Below, in pieces: positions 1 through 8,886 of a stretch of 42,924 bases of DNA. Each line of letters begins with the position of its first letter. The stretch's first letter is position 1. The position numbers were made by a program, and so were the translations under genes. This stretch comes from an uncultured Lysobacterales bacterium (GTDB taxonomy: Bacteria > Pseudomonadota > Gammaproteobacteria > Xanthomonadales > SZUA-36), in assembly GCA_947258865.1 (NCBI GenBank), contig CAMYKC010000040.1, forward strand, positions 11,459-54,382, written 5' to 3'. The notes below the pieces were generated by a model, which saw nothing but the letters and a program-made list of their open reading frames with translations, did no database searches and had not been told where the DNA came from.

Positions 1-903
1 ACCGCGTTGTTCCAGCCGGTGTACAAACCGGCGCCGCTTGGTTTCAGAACCGATCAATCCCAGCCAGGCAAATTCATCCCGGCGTAAAACTTCCAGGCAA
101 ATATCCTCATCCGCCTGGTGGCTGTGTGTCATGACTACAAAAATGCTGCCGCCTGGTGCCCGCGCCGCTTCGGCAGGCGGGTCTTCGGACTGCAGGACCT
201 GGATGTTGGCTGGCAGCTTTTCCGGAAATACGCCTTCCCGTGAATCGATCCATGTGACCCTGAATGGAAGCGGCGCCAAGGCGCGCGCGACGGCTTGACC
301 CACATGCCCGGCTCCAAACAGCAGCACCGGCCGTTCGGCTTGCTGGATTTTTTCAATCCACCACTTTTCGCCATCCAGCGCCAGTTCCTCGAACCCTCCG
401 TTTGTCGCCCGTTCCCCGCTCAGCAGGGTAAGGGCTGCTTCATGCACACCAGCGGGCAGTCCGGGATGCAGCGGGCTATCCGGTTCGATGACCTGCCGGA
501 TTGGAATCGCAGCATCAACGGCCATGGCCAGTAACGCGGATTCATGATTCTCATTCTTGCGTTGCAGCTGTTCCAGCCACTCAGGCACGCCTTTGGGCAG
601 GGCTTCGAACAGCACCGCCACAGCACCGCCACAGCATTGATTCAGCGCCGGCCCAAGGCCATACAATTCACATTCCTGGCTCGCCTCAGCGTGATTCCCC
701 AGCAGCGAGCGGGCTTTTTCAATTGCCTTGAATTCGAGATTCCCACCGCCGATGGATCCCCGAACTTCTTGTCCGGTGACGATCATCCGGCTGCCCGATT
801 CCCGCGGCGCGGAGCCGCTGACGATCCGCAGCGTCACCAGCACGCAGGATTGCGTGGCCAGTACCTGCCCGAGGTCAGTTATCCAGTTCAGAGGTGCGGG
901 CAT
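1..903 (-). CDS. xdhC: XdhC, xanthine dehydrogenase accessory protein (3' end outside window)
   Basis: XdhC-family proteins bind molybdenum cofactor and deliver the sulfurated form to the large subunit of xanthine dehydrogenase. An open frame runs from an ATG at 903 off the left edge of the window, about 300 codons without a stop. The N-terminal part has the family's SAPRESGSRM and GSIGGGNLE motifs and a CCGG motif. The C-terminal half has a Rossmann-like VLLFGAGHVGQAVARAL stretch followed by VVMTHSHQADED and GLIGSETKRRR. The ATG at 903 was chosen because the ATG at 908 meets a stop after six codons. The gene begins 12 bp after xdhB on the same strand, so it is the last gene seen of a uraH-xdhA-xdhB-xdhC operon. 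Its 3' end is cut by the window, not by mutation. Confidence 0.9.
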   Translation of the reverse strand, partial: MPAPLNWITDLGQVLATQSCVLVTLRIVSGSAPRESGSRMIVTGQEVRGSIGGGNLEFKAIEKARSLLGNHAEASQECELYGLGPALNQCCGGAVAVLFEALPKGVPEWLEQLQRKNENHESALLAMAVDAAIPIRQVIEPDSPLHPGLPAGVHEAALTLLSGERATNGGFEELALDGEKWWIEKIQQAERPVLLFGAGHVGQAVARALAPLPFRVTWIDSREGVFPEKLPANIQVLQSEDPPAEAARAPGGSIFVVMTHSHQADEDICLEVLRRDEFAWLGLIGSETKRRRFVHRLEQRG

Positions 904-915
904 TTCATTCGTGGC

Positions 916-3243
916 TCAGTCGCCGCCGTTATCCGTGACGGAGCGAATGCACATCAGGATACGTTCGGGGGTTGCCGGGGCATCCAGTGCGGGCAAGGGC
1001 CGGTCCGGCGCCAGGCTGGCGATGGCCTGGTTGATGGCGCTATGCACTGAAATGGCCAGCATCAACGGCGGCTCGCCGACAGCCTTGGACCGGTGGATCG
1101 TCGGTTCGCGGTTTTTGCCGGGTTGCCAGATTCGCGCGTTGAATTCTTCCGGCACATCACTGCTGACCGGAATCTTGTAGGTCGAGGGTGAGTGTGTCCT
1201 GATCGCGCCTGAGTCATCCCACCACAGTTCTTCCATGGTCAGCCAGCCGGCGCCCTGCACAAACCCCCCCTCGATCTGCCCCATGTCGATTGCCGGATTA
1301 AGCGAACGCCCGGCGTCGTGCAGGATATCCACCCGACGAATCCGGTTTTCGCCAGTCAGCGTATCGATTTCCACTTCGCTGACCGCCGCACCGTAAGCAA
1401 AGTACAGGAAGGGACGGCCACGCGCCTTCTTGCGGTCGTACCAGATTTTCGGCGTGCGGTAGTAGCCGGTCGCCGACAATGAAACCCGGCCCAGGTAGGC
1501 CTCGTTCACGAGTTCAGGGAAGGGAATAAGCGTATCGCCAATAAGAACCTGGCCGTCGACAAACTGGATCGACTCGCTGGCTACGCCGTATTTCTCCGCT
1601 GCAAATACAATCAGCCTTTTCTGGATCTTACGCACCGCATTCAGCGCGGCCATACCGTTCATGTCAGAGCCGGAAGAGGCAGCCGTTGCCGAGGTATTGG
1701 GTACTTTAGCGGTGGTAGTGGCGGTGATCTTTACCTGGTCCAGGCTGACCTGGAAGGCATCGGCGACGACCTGCGCCACCTTGATGAACAAACCCTGTCC
1801 CATCTCGGTCCCACCGTGATTGAGATGAATGCTGCCGTCCTTGTACACATGCACCAGCGCACCCGCCTGGTTCAGGAAAGTCGTTGTAAATGAGATACCG
1901 AACTTGACCGGCGTCAGCGCGATGCCGCGTTTTATGACGGGGCTGTCGTGGTTGAACGCGTCGATCGCGTCACGGCGCGAGTGGTATCCGGCCGTTTCCG
2001 CCAATTCCGGCATCAATTCGTGCAGCACGTTGTCCTTCACTTCCATGTGGTAGGGCGTAATGTTGCGCCCTTCGTCACCATAGAGATTGGCCATGCGCAC
2101 GTCGAGCGGATCTTTGCCCAGCCGGGCCGCGATCGCGTCGATCACGCGCTCGATTCCCATCATGCCCTGGGGGCCGCCAAAACCGCGCAGTGCGGTGTTC
2201 GAGACCGTATGGGTCCGGCAGCGGTAGGAGCGAATCCTTGCAGTCGGCAGGTAGTAGGCATTGTCGCTGTGGAACATCGCCCGGTCGCAGATCGCCGCGG
2301 AAAGATCGGCTGACATGCCGCAACGCGCGGCAAGCTCCACATCCAGTCCTTCGATCCGCCCGTCATCGTCGAAGCCAACCTCGTAAACGATCCGGAAGTC
2401 GTGGCGTTTACCGGTGCTGATCATGTCATCGTCCCGGTCCAGCCGGATCTTCGCCGCTCGACCCGTGTGGTGGGCGGCCAATGCCGCCAGCAAAGCCCAT
2501 TGCGCCGCCTGGGTTTCCTTGCCGCCGAAAGCCCCGCCCATGCGGCGCACCTCGACAGTGACCGCGTTGTCGCTCAAGCCAAGCGTGGCGGCAACGAGAT
2601 GTTGCAGCTCTGACGGGTGTTGCGTGGAGGAATAAATCAGCATATCGCCGTCTTCCTGGGGAATGGCCATGGCCGCCTGGCCTTCCAGGTAGAAGTGCTC
2701 CTGGTTCCCGGTCCGCAACTCGCCACGCAGGCGGTGGGACGCGGCTGAAATCGCCGCGGCCGCATCGCCGCGTCTCATCTCCTGGGGCTCGCTGACCCAG
2801 GATTTGCGCGCCAGTGCTTCCTCGACATCCAGGATGGCCGGTTCCTCCTCGACCTCGATCTCTGCCAACCGGGCGGCACGCCGGGCCGTTTCGCGGTCTT
2901 CCGCAGCCACGGCAAACAAGGGCTGGCCGGCAAAATGGATCTCACCGCTGCACAGGATTTCCTCGTCCAGCGTGTGCGTCGGACTGATGTCGTTCAGTCC
3001 GGGTATGTCCTGTGCGGTGATGACTGCCACTACACCTGGCAGTGCTTTCACTTCGTCCAGGCCAAGCTGCCGGATGTTACCCCGGGCGCAGTCGCTGGTG
3101 CCGAAGTAAACGTGCAGCAGACCGGCCGGCTCAAGCATATCGTCGACATAAACCGCCTCGCCCGTGACGTGCTTGACCGCGCTGTCATGGGCATGGTCCA
3201 TGTGGACTGCGCCAGTGCTTTTCTGTGAGGCTTCCCTGTTCAT
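916..3243 (-). CDS. xdhB: Xanthine dehydrogenase molybdenum-binding (large) subunit XdhB
   Basis: This is the molybdopterin subunit of cytoplasmic xanthine dehydrogenase, which oxidises hypoxanthine to xanthine and then urate. The 775-residue length is normal for bacterial XdhB. Visible landmarks are the GGAFGGKET motif near residue 240, NTALRGFGGPQG (substrate-orienting Arg region) near 350, GGTEMGQGL near 480, and KAVGEPPLML near residue 725, which carries the catalytic glutamate of the family. The start ATG overlaps the xdhA stop by one base (TGATG), so the two subunits are translationally coupled. The split into XdhA and XdhB with a separate XdhC is the usual proteobacterial arrangement. 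No defect is visible. Confidence 0.96.
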   Translation of the reverse strand: MNREASQKSTGAVHMDHAHDSAVKHVTGEAVYVDDMLEPAGLLHVYFGTSDCARGNIRQLGLDEVKALPGVVAVITAQDIPGLNDISPTHTLDEEILCSGEIHFAGQPLFAVAAEDRETARRAARLAEIEVEEEPAILDVEEALARKSWVSEPQEMRRGDAAAAISAASHRLRGELRTGNQEHFYLEGQAAMAIPQEDGDMLIYSSTQHPSELQHLVAATLGLSDNAVTVEVRRMGGAFGGKETQAAQWALLAALAAHHTGRAAKIRLDRDDDMISTGKRHDFRIVYEVGFDDDGRIEGLDVELAARCGMSADLSAAICDRAMFHSDNAYYLPTARIRSYRCRTHTVSNTALRGFGGPQGMMGIERVIDAIAARLGKDPLDVRMANLYGDEGRNITPYHMEVKDNVLHELMPELAETAGYHSRRDAIDAFNHDSPVIKRGIALTPVKFGISFTTTFLNQAGALVHVYKDGSIHLNHGGTEMGQGLFIKVAQVVADAFQVSLDQVKITATTTAKVPNTSATAASSGSDMNGMAALNAVRKIQKRLIVFAAEKYGVASESIQFVDGQVLIGDTLIPFPELVNEAYLGRVSLSATGYYRTPKIWYDRKKARGRPFLYFAYGAAVSEVEIDTLTGENRIRRVDILHDAGRSLNPAIDMGQIEGGFVQGAGWLTMEELWWDDSGAIRTHSPSTYKIPVSSDVPEEFNARIWQPGKNREPTIHRSKAVGEPPLMLAISVHSAINQAIASLAPDRPLPALDAPATPERILMCIRSVTDNGGD

Positions 3244-4709
3244 CAGGTAGCTGCTCCGGCCTGTAAATGAACAGGTTCGTCCCGTGTCGTTTCCAGGAAA
3301 AAGCGTTGTAAAAGATTTTGCGCAGCGATCATCCGGTATTCACTGCTTGCCCGCCAGTCGCTGATCGGTTCAAAATCACGTTCTAACGCGGACATTGCGC
3401 CGTCAAGACCCGCCTGCGTCCAGGACTGTCCGTGAAGAGTGCTCTCGGCTTCCCGCGCCCTGGCCGGCACACCGGCCATGCCGCCGTAGCAAATGCGGAT
3501 CGAAGCTACAGTCCCTTTATCGAGGGTCAGCGCAAACGCGGCGCAGACCGCTGAGATATCCTGGTCGAATCGCTTGCACAGCTTGTATGCACGGAATTGT
3601 TGACCCGCGGACGGGAGCGGCAACAGGATTTTCTCGACACATTCCCCTGGCCTGAGATCCTGCCGGCCGTACTCAATGAAAAACTCTTCGAGATCGAGGG
3701 TCCTTTGGCCATGAATACCGCGTAACACCAAGCGGGCGTCCAGCGCAATCAGCGGCGGCGGCATGTCACCAATCGGTGATCCGTTGGCGATATTTCCACC
3801 GATCGTACCGGCGTTTCGTACCTGCACCGCGCCCAGGCGGGCCAGTAGTGGCCGGAAATCGGGATAGACGTCTGTCAGGGCGCCCATGGCGTCCGTGTAA
3901 CTCACTGCTGCCCCGATTTCCAGGCAAGCGGACTGCTTATCGATTGCCAGTGTTTGTAATTCCGTGACATTGGCCGTGTAAATCAGGGTGTCGATGACCC
4001 GCAACTGCTTGGTGATCCACAGGCCCACGTCGGTGGCGCCGGCGACCATGACGGCATCCGGGTGTTGCGCCAGCAGAACGCATAGTTCGTCCAGGCTGCG
4101 TGGTGCGAAGAAGCTGCGGTTCTCGTATTCCAGTTCGAGGCATTCGGTGGGCTGAATCTGCTTCAGGCTGGCGACAGTTTGTTCTCTCGCCTGGCTGAAG
4201 TGATCATCCGCGGGCACGGAGAGTGCCTGCCGTGCGGCGCGAACAATGGGTGCGTAACCGGTACAGCGGCACAGGTTGCCTGCCAGGCCTTCGTCAATCT
4301 GCCGGCGTCCGATGCCTTGTTCCCCGGGGGGTCTGTTCTCGTGATACAACGCAAACAGGCTCATAACGAAACCGGGCGTGCAGAAACCGCATTGCGAGCC
4401 GTGGTGGTCGACCATAGCCTGTTGCACCGGGTGCAGTCCTGCCTGCGCCAGGTCTTCCACAATAATCAGCTGTCGGCCATCCAGGGTAGCCAGTAACTGG
4501 ATGCAGGCATTGAAGGAACGATAGCGAATTTCATCGCCGGCCAGGTCGCCGACCACGACCGTGCAGGCACCACAATCGCCTTCCGCGCAGCCTTCCTTGG
4601 TGCCGGTGTGGCGATTCTTGCGCAGCCAGTCCAGAACCGTCAGTTGCGGGTCAAAATCCGAGGCTTCGATCAGCCTGTTACCCAGCAGGAATCGGATGGC
4701 GCCGGACAT
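3243..4709 (-). CDS. xdhA: Xanthine dehydrogenase iron-sulfur/FAD (small) subunit XdhA
   Basis: XdhA carries electrons from the molybdenum site through two [2Fe-2S] clusters to FAD and NAD+. In order, the 488-residue product shows a plant-type ferredoxin domain with CAEGDCGAC from residue 41, a four-helix [2Fe-2S] domain with CGFC and CRC motifs at about 110-150, and a FAD domain with AGATDVGLW near 223 and NAGTIGGNIANGSPIGDMPP in the 290s-310s. The length is normal for the family. It lies between uraH and xdhB with one-base TGATG overlaps on both sides, so the operon order is uraH-xdhA-xdhB-xdhC. Confidence 0.96.
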   Translation of the reverse strand: MSGAIRFLLGNRLIEASDFDPQLTVLDWLRKNRHTGTKEGCAEGDCGACTVVVGDLAGDEIRYRSFNACIQLLATLDGRQLIIVEDLAQAGLHPVQQAMVDHHGSQCGFCTPGFVMSLFALYHENRPPGEQGIGRRQIDEGLAGNLCRCTGYAPIVRAARQALSVPADDHFSQAREQTVASLKQIQPTECLELEYENRSFFAPRSLDELCVLLAQHPDAVMVAGATDVGLWITKQLRVIDTLIYTANVTELQTLAIDKQSACLEIGAAVSYTDAMGALTDVYPDFRPLLARLGAVQVRNAGTIGGNIANGSPIGDMPPPLIALDARLVLRGIHGQRTLDLEEFFIEYGRQDLRPGECVEKILLPLPSAGQQFRAYKLCKRFDQDISAVCAAFALTLDKGTVASIRICYGGMAGVPARAREAESTLHGQSWTQAGLDGAMSALERDFEPISDWRASSEYRMIAAQNLLQRFFLETTRDEPVHLQAGAAT

Positions 4710-5059
4710 CAGCTTCCGCGGTAGGTGCTGTAGCCGAAGGGTGAGATAAGCAGCGGCACGTGGTAATGCTCATTTTCGTCTGCAAGACCGAAGCGGATCA
4801 CGACCTGGTCCAGGAAACGGGGCTGCGGTAGCTTCAGACCGGTGGCGGCGAAGTAATCGCCGGCATGAAATACCAGCTCGTATTTGCCTTTTCGAAACTC
4901 CTCGCCCTGCAGTAATGGTTGGTCGCAACGCCCGTCGCTATTGGTCGTGGTTTGGCCGAGATGGACACGCCCGTCACCGATCCGGTAGAGATCGATCACT
5001 ATTCCCGCGCCGGGCCGGCCGTTGGCGGTATCCAGTACATGAGTGGTCAGATTTCCCAT
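4709..5059 (-). CDS. uraH: 5-hydroxyisourate hydrolase (transthyretin-like)
   Basis: The enzyme hydrolyses 5-hydroxyisourate, the product of urate oxidation, to OHCU. The 116-residue product starts LTTHVLD shortly after the Met, keeps the internal RCDQPLL and HYHVPLL segments, and ends in YRGS, the conserved C-terminal tetrapeptide of the family. The frame is open upstream to an ATG at 5077. I prefer the ATG at 5059 because AGGAG lies four bases upstream and family members start close to the LTTHVLD motif. It is the first gene of the minus-strand operon and overlaps xdhA by one base. Its presence implies a urate oxidase elsewhere in the genome, because none is in the window. Confidence 0.95.
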   Translation of the reverse strand: MGNLTTHVLDTANGRPGAGIVIDLYRIGDGRVHLGQTTTNSDGRCDQPLLQGEEFRKGKYELVFHAGDYFAATGLKLPQPRFLDQVVIRFGLADENEHYHVPLLISPFGYSTYRGS

Positions 5060-5117
5060 GACGCTCCTGTGCCACATCTCTTGCTGCCTATTCTACAGAT
5101 GAGGAGTGGCGTAAAGT
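5060..5117. promoter_or_regulatory. Divergent promoter region between uraH and the PuuE-UraD gene
   Basis: This 58-bp spacer must hold the signals for both arms of the purine-degradation locus. On the minus strand a TAGAAT hexamer (5090-5095) is a plausible -10 for uraH, with no good -35. On the plus strand GAGGAG at 5101-5106 serves as the ribosome binding site for the ATG at 5118. No clear operator palindrome is visible, and no purine-responsive regulator gene lies in the window. Confidence 0.35.
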
Positions 5118-6467
5118 ATGTGTCCGGTAGGAAAAGAGTATAGCAACTCGATGGCACAGAATTACCCCAGGGACCTTGCCGGCTACGGCGCCTGTCCACC
5201 CGACCCCCAGTGGCCCGGTGGTGCCCGGCTTGCCGTCCAGGTCGTGCTCAACTACGAAGAAGGTGGCGAGAACTGCGTGCTGCACGGAGATCCGGCATCC
5301 GAAGCCTTCCTGTCCGAAATCATCGGCGCTGATGCGCGTGAAGGTGTGCGCCACATGAGCATGGAGTCCATTTACGAGTACGGCAGCCGCGTCGGCGTCT
5401 GGCGTCTGGCGCGCTTATTCGATGAATTCAACGTGCCGGTCACAGTATTCGCGGTCGGCATGGCGGTGGAGCGTTATCCTGACCCGGTGGTCGCACTGCA
5501 CGGAGCAGGGCATGAAATCTGCAGCCACGGTTTCCGCTGGATCGACTACCAGCATGTGGATGAGGACGTCGAGCGGGAACAGATGCACAAAGCCGTTGCA
5601 GTACTCGAAAACACCATTGGGGAACGCCCCCTGGGCTGGTACACCGGCCGCAGCAGTCCGAACACACGCCGCCTGGTGATCGAGGAAGGCGGTTTTCTGT
5701 ATGACGCCGACGACTACAGTGACGACCTTCCGTACTGGGATCAACGCTATGGCCGGCCCCATCTCGTCATTCCCTATACGCTGGATAACAACGACATGCG
5801 CTTTGCCACCAGCCAGGGTTTCAATAGCGGTGAACAGTTCTACCAGTATTTGAAGGACAGCTTCGATGTGCTGTATGCCGAAGGTGAACGAACACCCCGG
5901 ATGATGTCGGTTGGACTGCACTGCCGCCTGGCTGGACGCCCGGGGCGATTCGCCGCCCTGGAGCGGTTAGCGAAATTCATCTCAGTTTTCGGCCATGTGT
6001 TCGAGCATTCGCCGTGGATTGCCGGCAGAACATGGGAGAAGGACCTGGACCGTCGTCAGGATTCGGTGCAAGGCTTGCACGATGCCTTCAGCGCCGTGAT
6101 TCGCGATGCCGGGCATGATGAGCAACGGTCGCTGCTGCTGGCGCACCCGGAATTGGCCGCAGGTCTCGCGGGGGAAGAAGAACTGACCCCCGATTCGCAC
6201 AATGAGCAGCGCGGCGCTGGCCTGGATCGGTGCCGGCCGGATGAACTCAGCGAGTTCCAGCGCCTGAACGAAAGCTACCGGGAAAAGTTTGGATTTCCCT
6301 TCATCATGGCGGTGAAAGGGCTCGACAGGCAGCTTATCCTGGAATCATTCCGGTCGCGGCTGATGAACTCCAGGGAGCATGAGTTTCTGGAAGCAGTGGA
6401 ACAGGTGATCCGCATCGGCTATTTTCGTCTCGAGCAACTTTTCCGCGTGGATACAGGTAAACAATGA
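5118..6467 (+). CDS. puuE: Bifunctional allantoinase PuuE / OHCU decarboxylase UraD fusion
   Basis: Residues about 12-305 are a PuuE-type allantoinase of the polysaccharide-deacetylase fold (LNYEEGGENCVLHGD, GHEICSHGFRW, GWYTGRSSPNTRR, GLHCRLAGRPGRF). Residues about 305-449 are OHCU decarboxylase (FEHSPWIAG with the conserved His, then KFGFPFIMAVKG). OHCU decarboxylase makes S-allantoin and allantoinase opens it to allantoate, so the fusion holds two consecutive steps. Such fusions are known. The joint is unusually tight: about 25 residues normally ending PuuE (an RRxDIARHW-type segment) and the first dozen of UraD are absent, while the frame is kept. The ATG at 5118 has a GAGGAG site 11 bases upstream. 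The ATG at 5151 fits family N-termini better but has no good site. It overlaps the next gene by 4 bp. Confidence 0.92.
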   Translation: MCPVGKEYSNSMAQNYPRDLAGYGACPPDPQWPGGARLAVQVVLNYEEGGENCVLHGDPASEAFLSEIIGADAREGVRHMSMESIYEYGSRVGVWRLARLFDEFNVPVTVFAVGMAVERYPDPVVALHGAGHEICSHGFRWIDYQHVDEDVEREQMHKAVAVLENTIGERPLGWYTGRSSPNTRRLVIEEGGFLYDADDYSDDLPYWDQRYGRPHLVIPYTLDNNDMRFATSQGFNSGEQFYQYLKDSFDVLYAEGERTPRMMSVGLHCRLAGRPGRFAALERLAKFISVFGHVFEHSPWIAGRTWEKDLDRRQDSVQGLHDAFSAVIRDAGHDEQRSLLLAHPELAAGLAGEEELTPDSHNEQRGAGLDRCRPDELSEFQRLNESYREKFGFPFIMAVKGLDRQLILESFRSRLMNSREHEFLEAVEQVIRIGYFRLEQLFRVDTGKQ

Positions 6468-7456
6468 CAGGAAAGCCCGATTTTACGGATCGCTACATCG
6501 ATTTGGCCCAGCCGCGCCTGGGAGCAGAAGTCATTGCCGCAACGGACGACTTTTTTGCGCCCAAGGAGCGGCTAATCCAGCCTGAAGCCCCGGTGTTCAT
6601 TCCGGATAAATACGATGATCACGGCAAGTGGATGGATGGTTGGGAAAGCCGGCGTAAGCGGGAAGAAGGGCACGATCACTGTGTGATCCGCCTGTGTGCC
6701 GGCACGATTCATGGCGTTGAATTGGACACCAGTTTCTTTACCGGCAACTACCCGCCGGAAGCTTCACTGGACGGCTGTTGCTGCGATGAAGATCCGGACG
6801 ATAAAACAGAATGGATCAGCCTGTTACCCAGGTCACCATTGAAAGGAGATGCACATCACTATTTCGCGGTCAAGGACACGCGCGTCTGGACACATGTGCG
6901 CCTCAACATCTATCCCGATGGCGGCGTTGCCAGGCTCAGGATTTACGGTATAGCCCAATGCGACTGGGCCGTGGAACCACCCGCTGAGTTGCTGGACCTT
7001 GCCGCGATGACCCGGGGCGGCCGGGCGCTGGCCTGCAACGACATGCATTACGGCCATATGTCCAACCTGATTGCGCCGGGCAACGCGGTCAACATGGGCG
7101 ATGGCTGGGAAACCCGGCGGCGGCGTGAGCCGGGTAACGATTGGGTCATCCTGGCGCTCGGTCACCCCGGCACGATTCGACGGGTGGAAGTGGACACCTC
7201 GTTCTTCAAGGGAAATTATCCTGCCAGGTGCTCACTCCACGGCGCTCTGCTCGGGGACCGGCCGGATAGCGCTATCTCCGCCGAGGCGCCCTATTGGCGG
7301 GAAATCCTCCCACCTTCAGAGCTTGGCCCGAATCGATTGCATACTTTCGATCAGGAAGTGATGGATGCGGATACGGTGAGCCATGTGCGCTTCGATATTT
7401 TCCCCGACGGCGGTGTCAGCCGTTTGCGGCTCTTGGGACACATTAATGGCCACTGA
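6464..7456 (+). CDS. alc: Allantoicase
   Basis: Allantoicase hydrolyses allantoate to ureidoglycolate and urea. The 330-residue product has the family's internal duplication. The first half carries MDGWESRRKRE and VELDTSFFTGNYPPE. The second repeats it as GDGWETRRRREPG and VEVDTSFFKGNYPAR. Both halves end in an HVRxxxxPDGGVxRLR segment. It begins with an ATGA overlap at the end of the PuuE-UraD gene, so translation is coupled, and it is followed 12 bp later by allA. Length and motifs are complete. Confidence 0.96.
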   Translation: MTGKPDFTDRYIDLAQPRLGAEVIAATDDFFAPKERLIQPEAPVFIPDKYDDHGKWMDGWESRRKREEGHDHCVIRLCAGTIHGVELDTSFFTGNYPPEASLDGCCCDEDPDDKTEWISLLPRSPLKGDAHHYFAVKDTRVWTHVRLNIYPDGGVARLRIYGIAQCDWAVEPPAELLDLAAMTRGGRALACNDMHYGHMSNLIAPGNAVNMGDGWETRRRREPGNDWVILALGHPGTIRRVEVDTSFFKGNYPARCSLHGALLGDRPDSAISAEAPYWREILPPSELGPNRLHTFDQEVMDADTVSHVRFDIFPDGGVSRLRLLGHINGH

Positions 7457-7468
7457 CCGGTTGCACCG

Positions 7469-7984
7469 ATGAAGCCTTCCCGTCTGGGGCTCAGGCCGCT
7501 GACCCAAGAGGCGTTTGCCCCATTTGGAGATGTCGTTCAAAAACAGGGACATCGGCCGGAAGAAATCAACTACGGCCAGACCCTGAAGTATGCCGGGTTG
7601 GCCGACATTGACATTGTTGAAAGTGGCGGCGAACCGGCTGTCCACATCTATCGCAGTGAACCTATCGATCTTCCTTTCCGGGTCGAGATCATGGAATGCC
7701 ACCCGCTGGGCAGCCAGGCTTTCATTCCCCTTCACAACCGTCCGTTCCTGGTGGTCGTCGCTCCACCTGCCGAGGAACCCATGCCCGGATCCATTCGTGG
7801 CTTCATCACCAATGGGAAACAAGGCGTGAACATCAACAGAGGCGTATGGCACCATTACCAGCTCTCGCTGGGCGAGCCTGCGGACTACCTCGTCATCGAG
7901 CGAGGTGGCCCGGGAGAAAATTGCGTGGAGCGGCAGCTGAAGGACCCGCTGATTATCGAGAATCTGGAACTGGAAATCCCATGA
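7469..7984 (+). CDS. allA: Ureidoglycolate lyase
   Basis: The enzyme splits ureidoglycolate to glyoxylate and urea, the last step of this pathway. The 171-residue product is normal in length. It has the LTQEAFAPFGDV start typical of the family, MECHPLGSQAFIPL in the middle, and GVWHHYQLSL toward the C-terminus. It follows allantoicase by 12 bp and overlaps the next gene by 4 bp (ATGA), so the whole plus-strand arm is one coupled operon. Urea would be the end product, and no urease gene is in the window. Confidence 0.93.
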   Translation: MKPSRLGLRPLTQEAFAPFGDVVQKQGHRPEEINYGQTLKYAGLADIDIVESGGEPAVHIYRSEPIDLPFRVEIMECHPLGSQAFIPLHNRPFLVVVAPPAEEPMPGSIRGFITNGKQGVNINRGVWHHYQLSLGEPADYLVIERGGPGENCVERQLKDPLIIENLELEIP

Positions 7985-8886
7985 AATTGTGGTTAAAAAT
8001 TGTCCTCGTGGCGCTCGGCCTCATCCTTGCAGCCGGATTGTACCTGTTCAGTGAAGTGCATAGCCTGCGTAGCGAACAGCTCACGAAAGACGTTCACGTG
8101 ATTTTCGGCATGGGCGGAAATGTCGGTGTGCTCAGAACCGATGCCGGCACCGTGATCGTCGACACCATGACACTGAAATACCAGGGAAAACGGATTCGTA
8201 GAGTGGCTGAGGAACTGACCGGCAAGCCGGTGGTTGCGATCATCAATTCCCATTACCACATGGATCATACCCACGGCAATCCGGCTTTCGAGGCCGGTAT
8301 GCGGGTGATCTCCACGGGGCGCACGCTGCATCACATCAAGACCGTGGATTCCGACTATTTCTCTGGCGAAGCAGCAGCCTTGCTGCCCAATCAACTACTC
8401 GAAAACCGGCAAACCAACACCGTGGGAAACAAGACCATTGAGCTGCTACCGACCGGTCCGGGCCACACGGACGGAGACCTGGTGGCCCTGTTCGTCGAAG
8501 ACAGAGTACTGCACACGGGCGATCTCTATTTCAACGGGCTTTACCCCAACATCGACCTGGAGGCAGGCGGCTCTGTCGTTCAGTGGAGCGCCGCGATCGA
8601 CCAGGCGCTGGAACTCCCCTTCGACCGCATCATTCCCGGCCATGGCGAGGTCAGTGGGCGGAATGAAATGCTTCAGTTCCAGCGGTTCATGAACCAACTT
8701 GCCGAAGTTGGCCGCAAGGCCGCTGCCGAAGGGTGGACCAGGAAGCAGACCCAACAATCCGCAGAACTGACCGAAGATGAAGGCTACCGGGACGTCAAGA
8801 TGCTGGTTTTCACCATCCTGGACCGGGAATTCGTGCTGGGGCGCGCCTGGGATGAAGCGACGGAAGGTTTTGAGCTAAGAAACTGA
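7981..8886 (+). CDS. Membrane-anchored or exported metallo-beta-lactamase-fold hydrolase
   Basis: The 301-residue product starts with a hydrophobic segment (residues 4-23), which reads as a signal anchor or signal peptide, followed by an MBL domain with a full set of metal ligands: HYHMDH (His91, His93, Asp95, His96), GHTDGD (His162), Asp181 in HTGDLYF, and His221 in PGHG. The start at 7981 forms an ATGA overlap with allA. The frame is open upstream to 7696 only inside allA in another frame. The substrate is not identifiable from sequence. Coupling to the ureidoglycolate lyase gene hints at a role near purine catabolism, but this is inference. It converges with hisIE and overlaps it by 12 bp. 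Confidence 0.88.
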   Translation: MKLWLKIVLVALGLILAAGLYLFSEVHSLRSEQLTKDVHVIFGMGGNVGVLRTDAGTVIVDTMTLKYQGKRIRRVAEELTGKPVVAIINSHYHMDHTHGNPAFEAGMRVISTGRTLHHIKTVDSDYFSGEAAALLPNQLLENRQTNTVGNKTIELLPTGPGHTDGDLVALFVEDRVLHTGDLYFNGLYPNIDLEAGGSVVQWSAAIDQALELPFDRIIPGHGEVSGRNEMLQFQRFMNQLAEVGRKAAAEGWTRKQTQQSAELTEDEGYRDVKMLVFTILDREFVLGRAWDEATEGFELRN

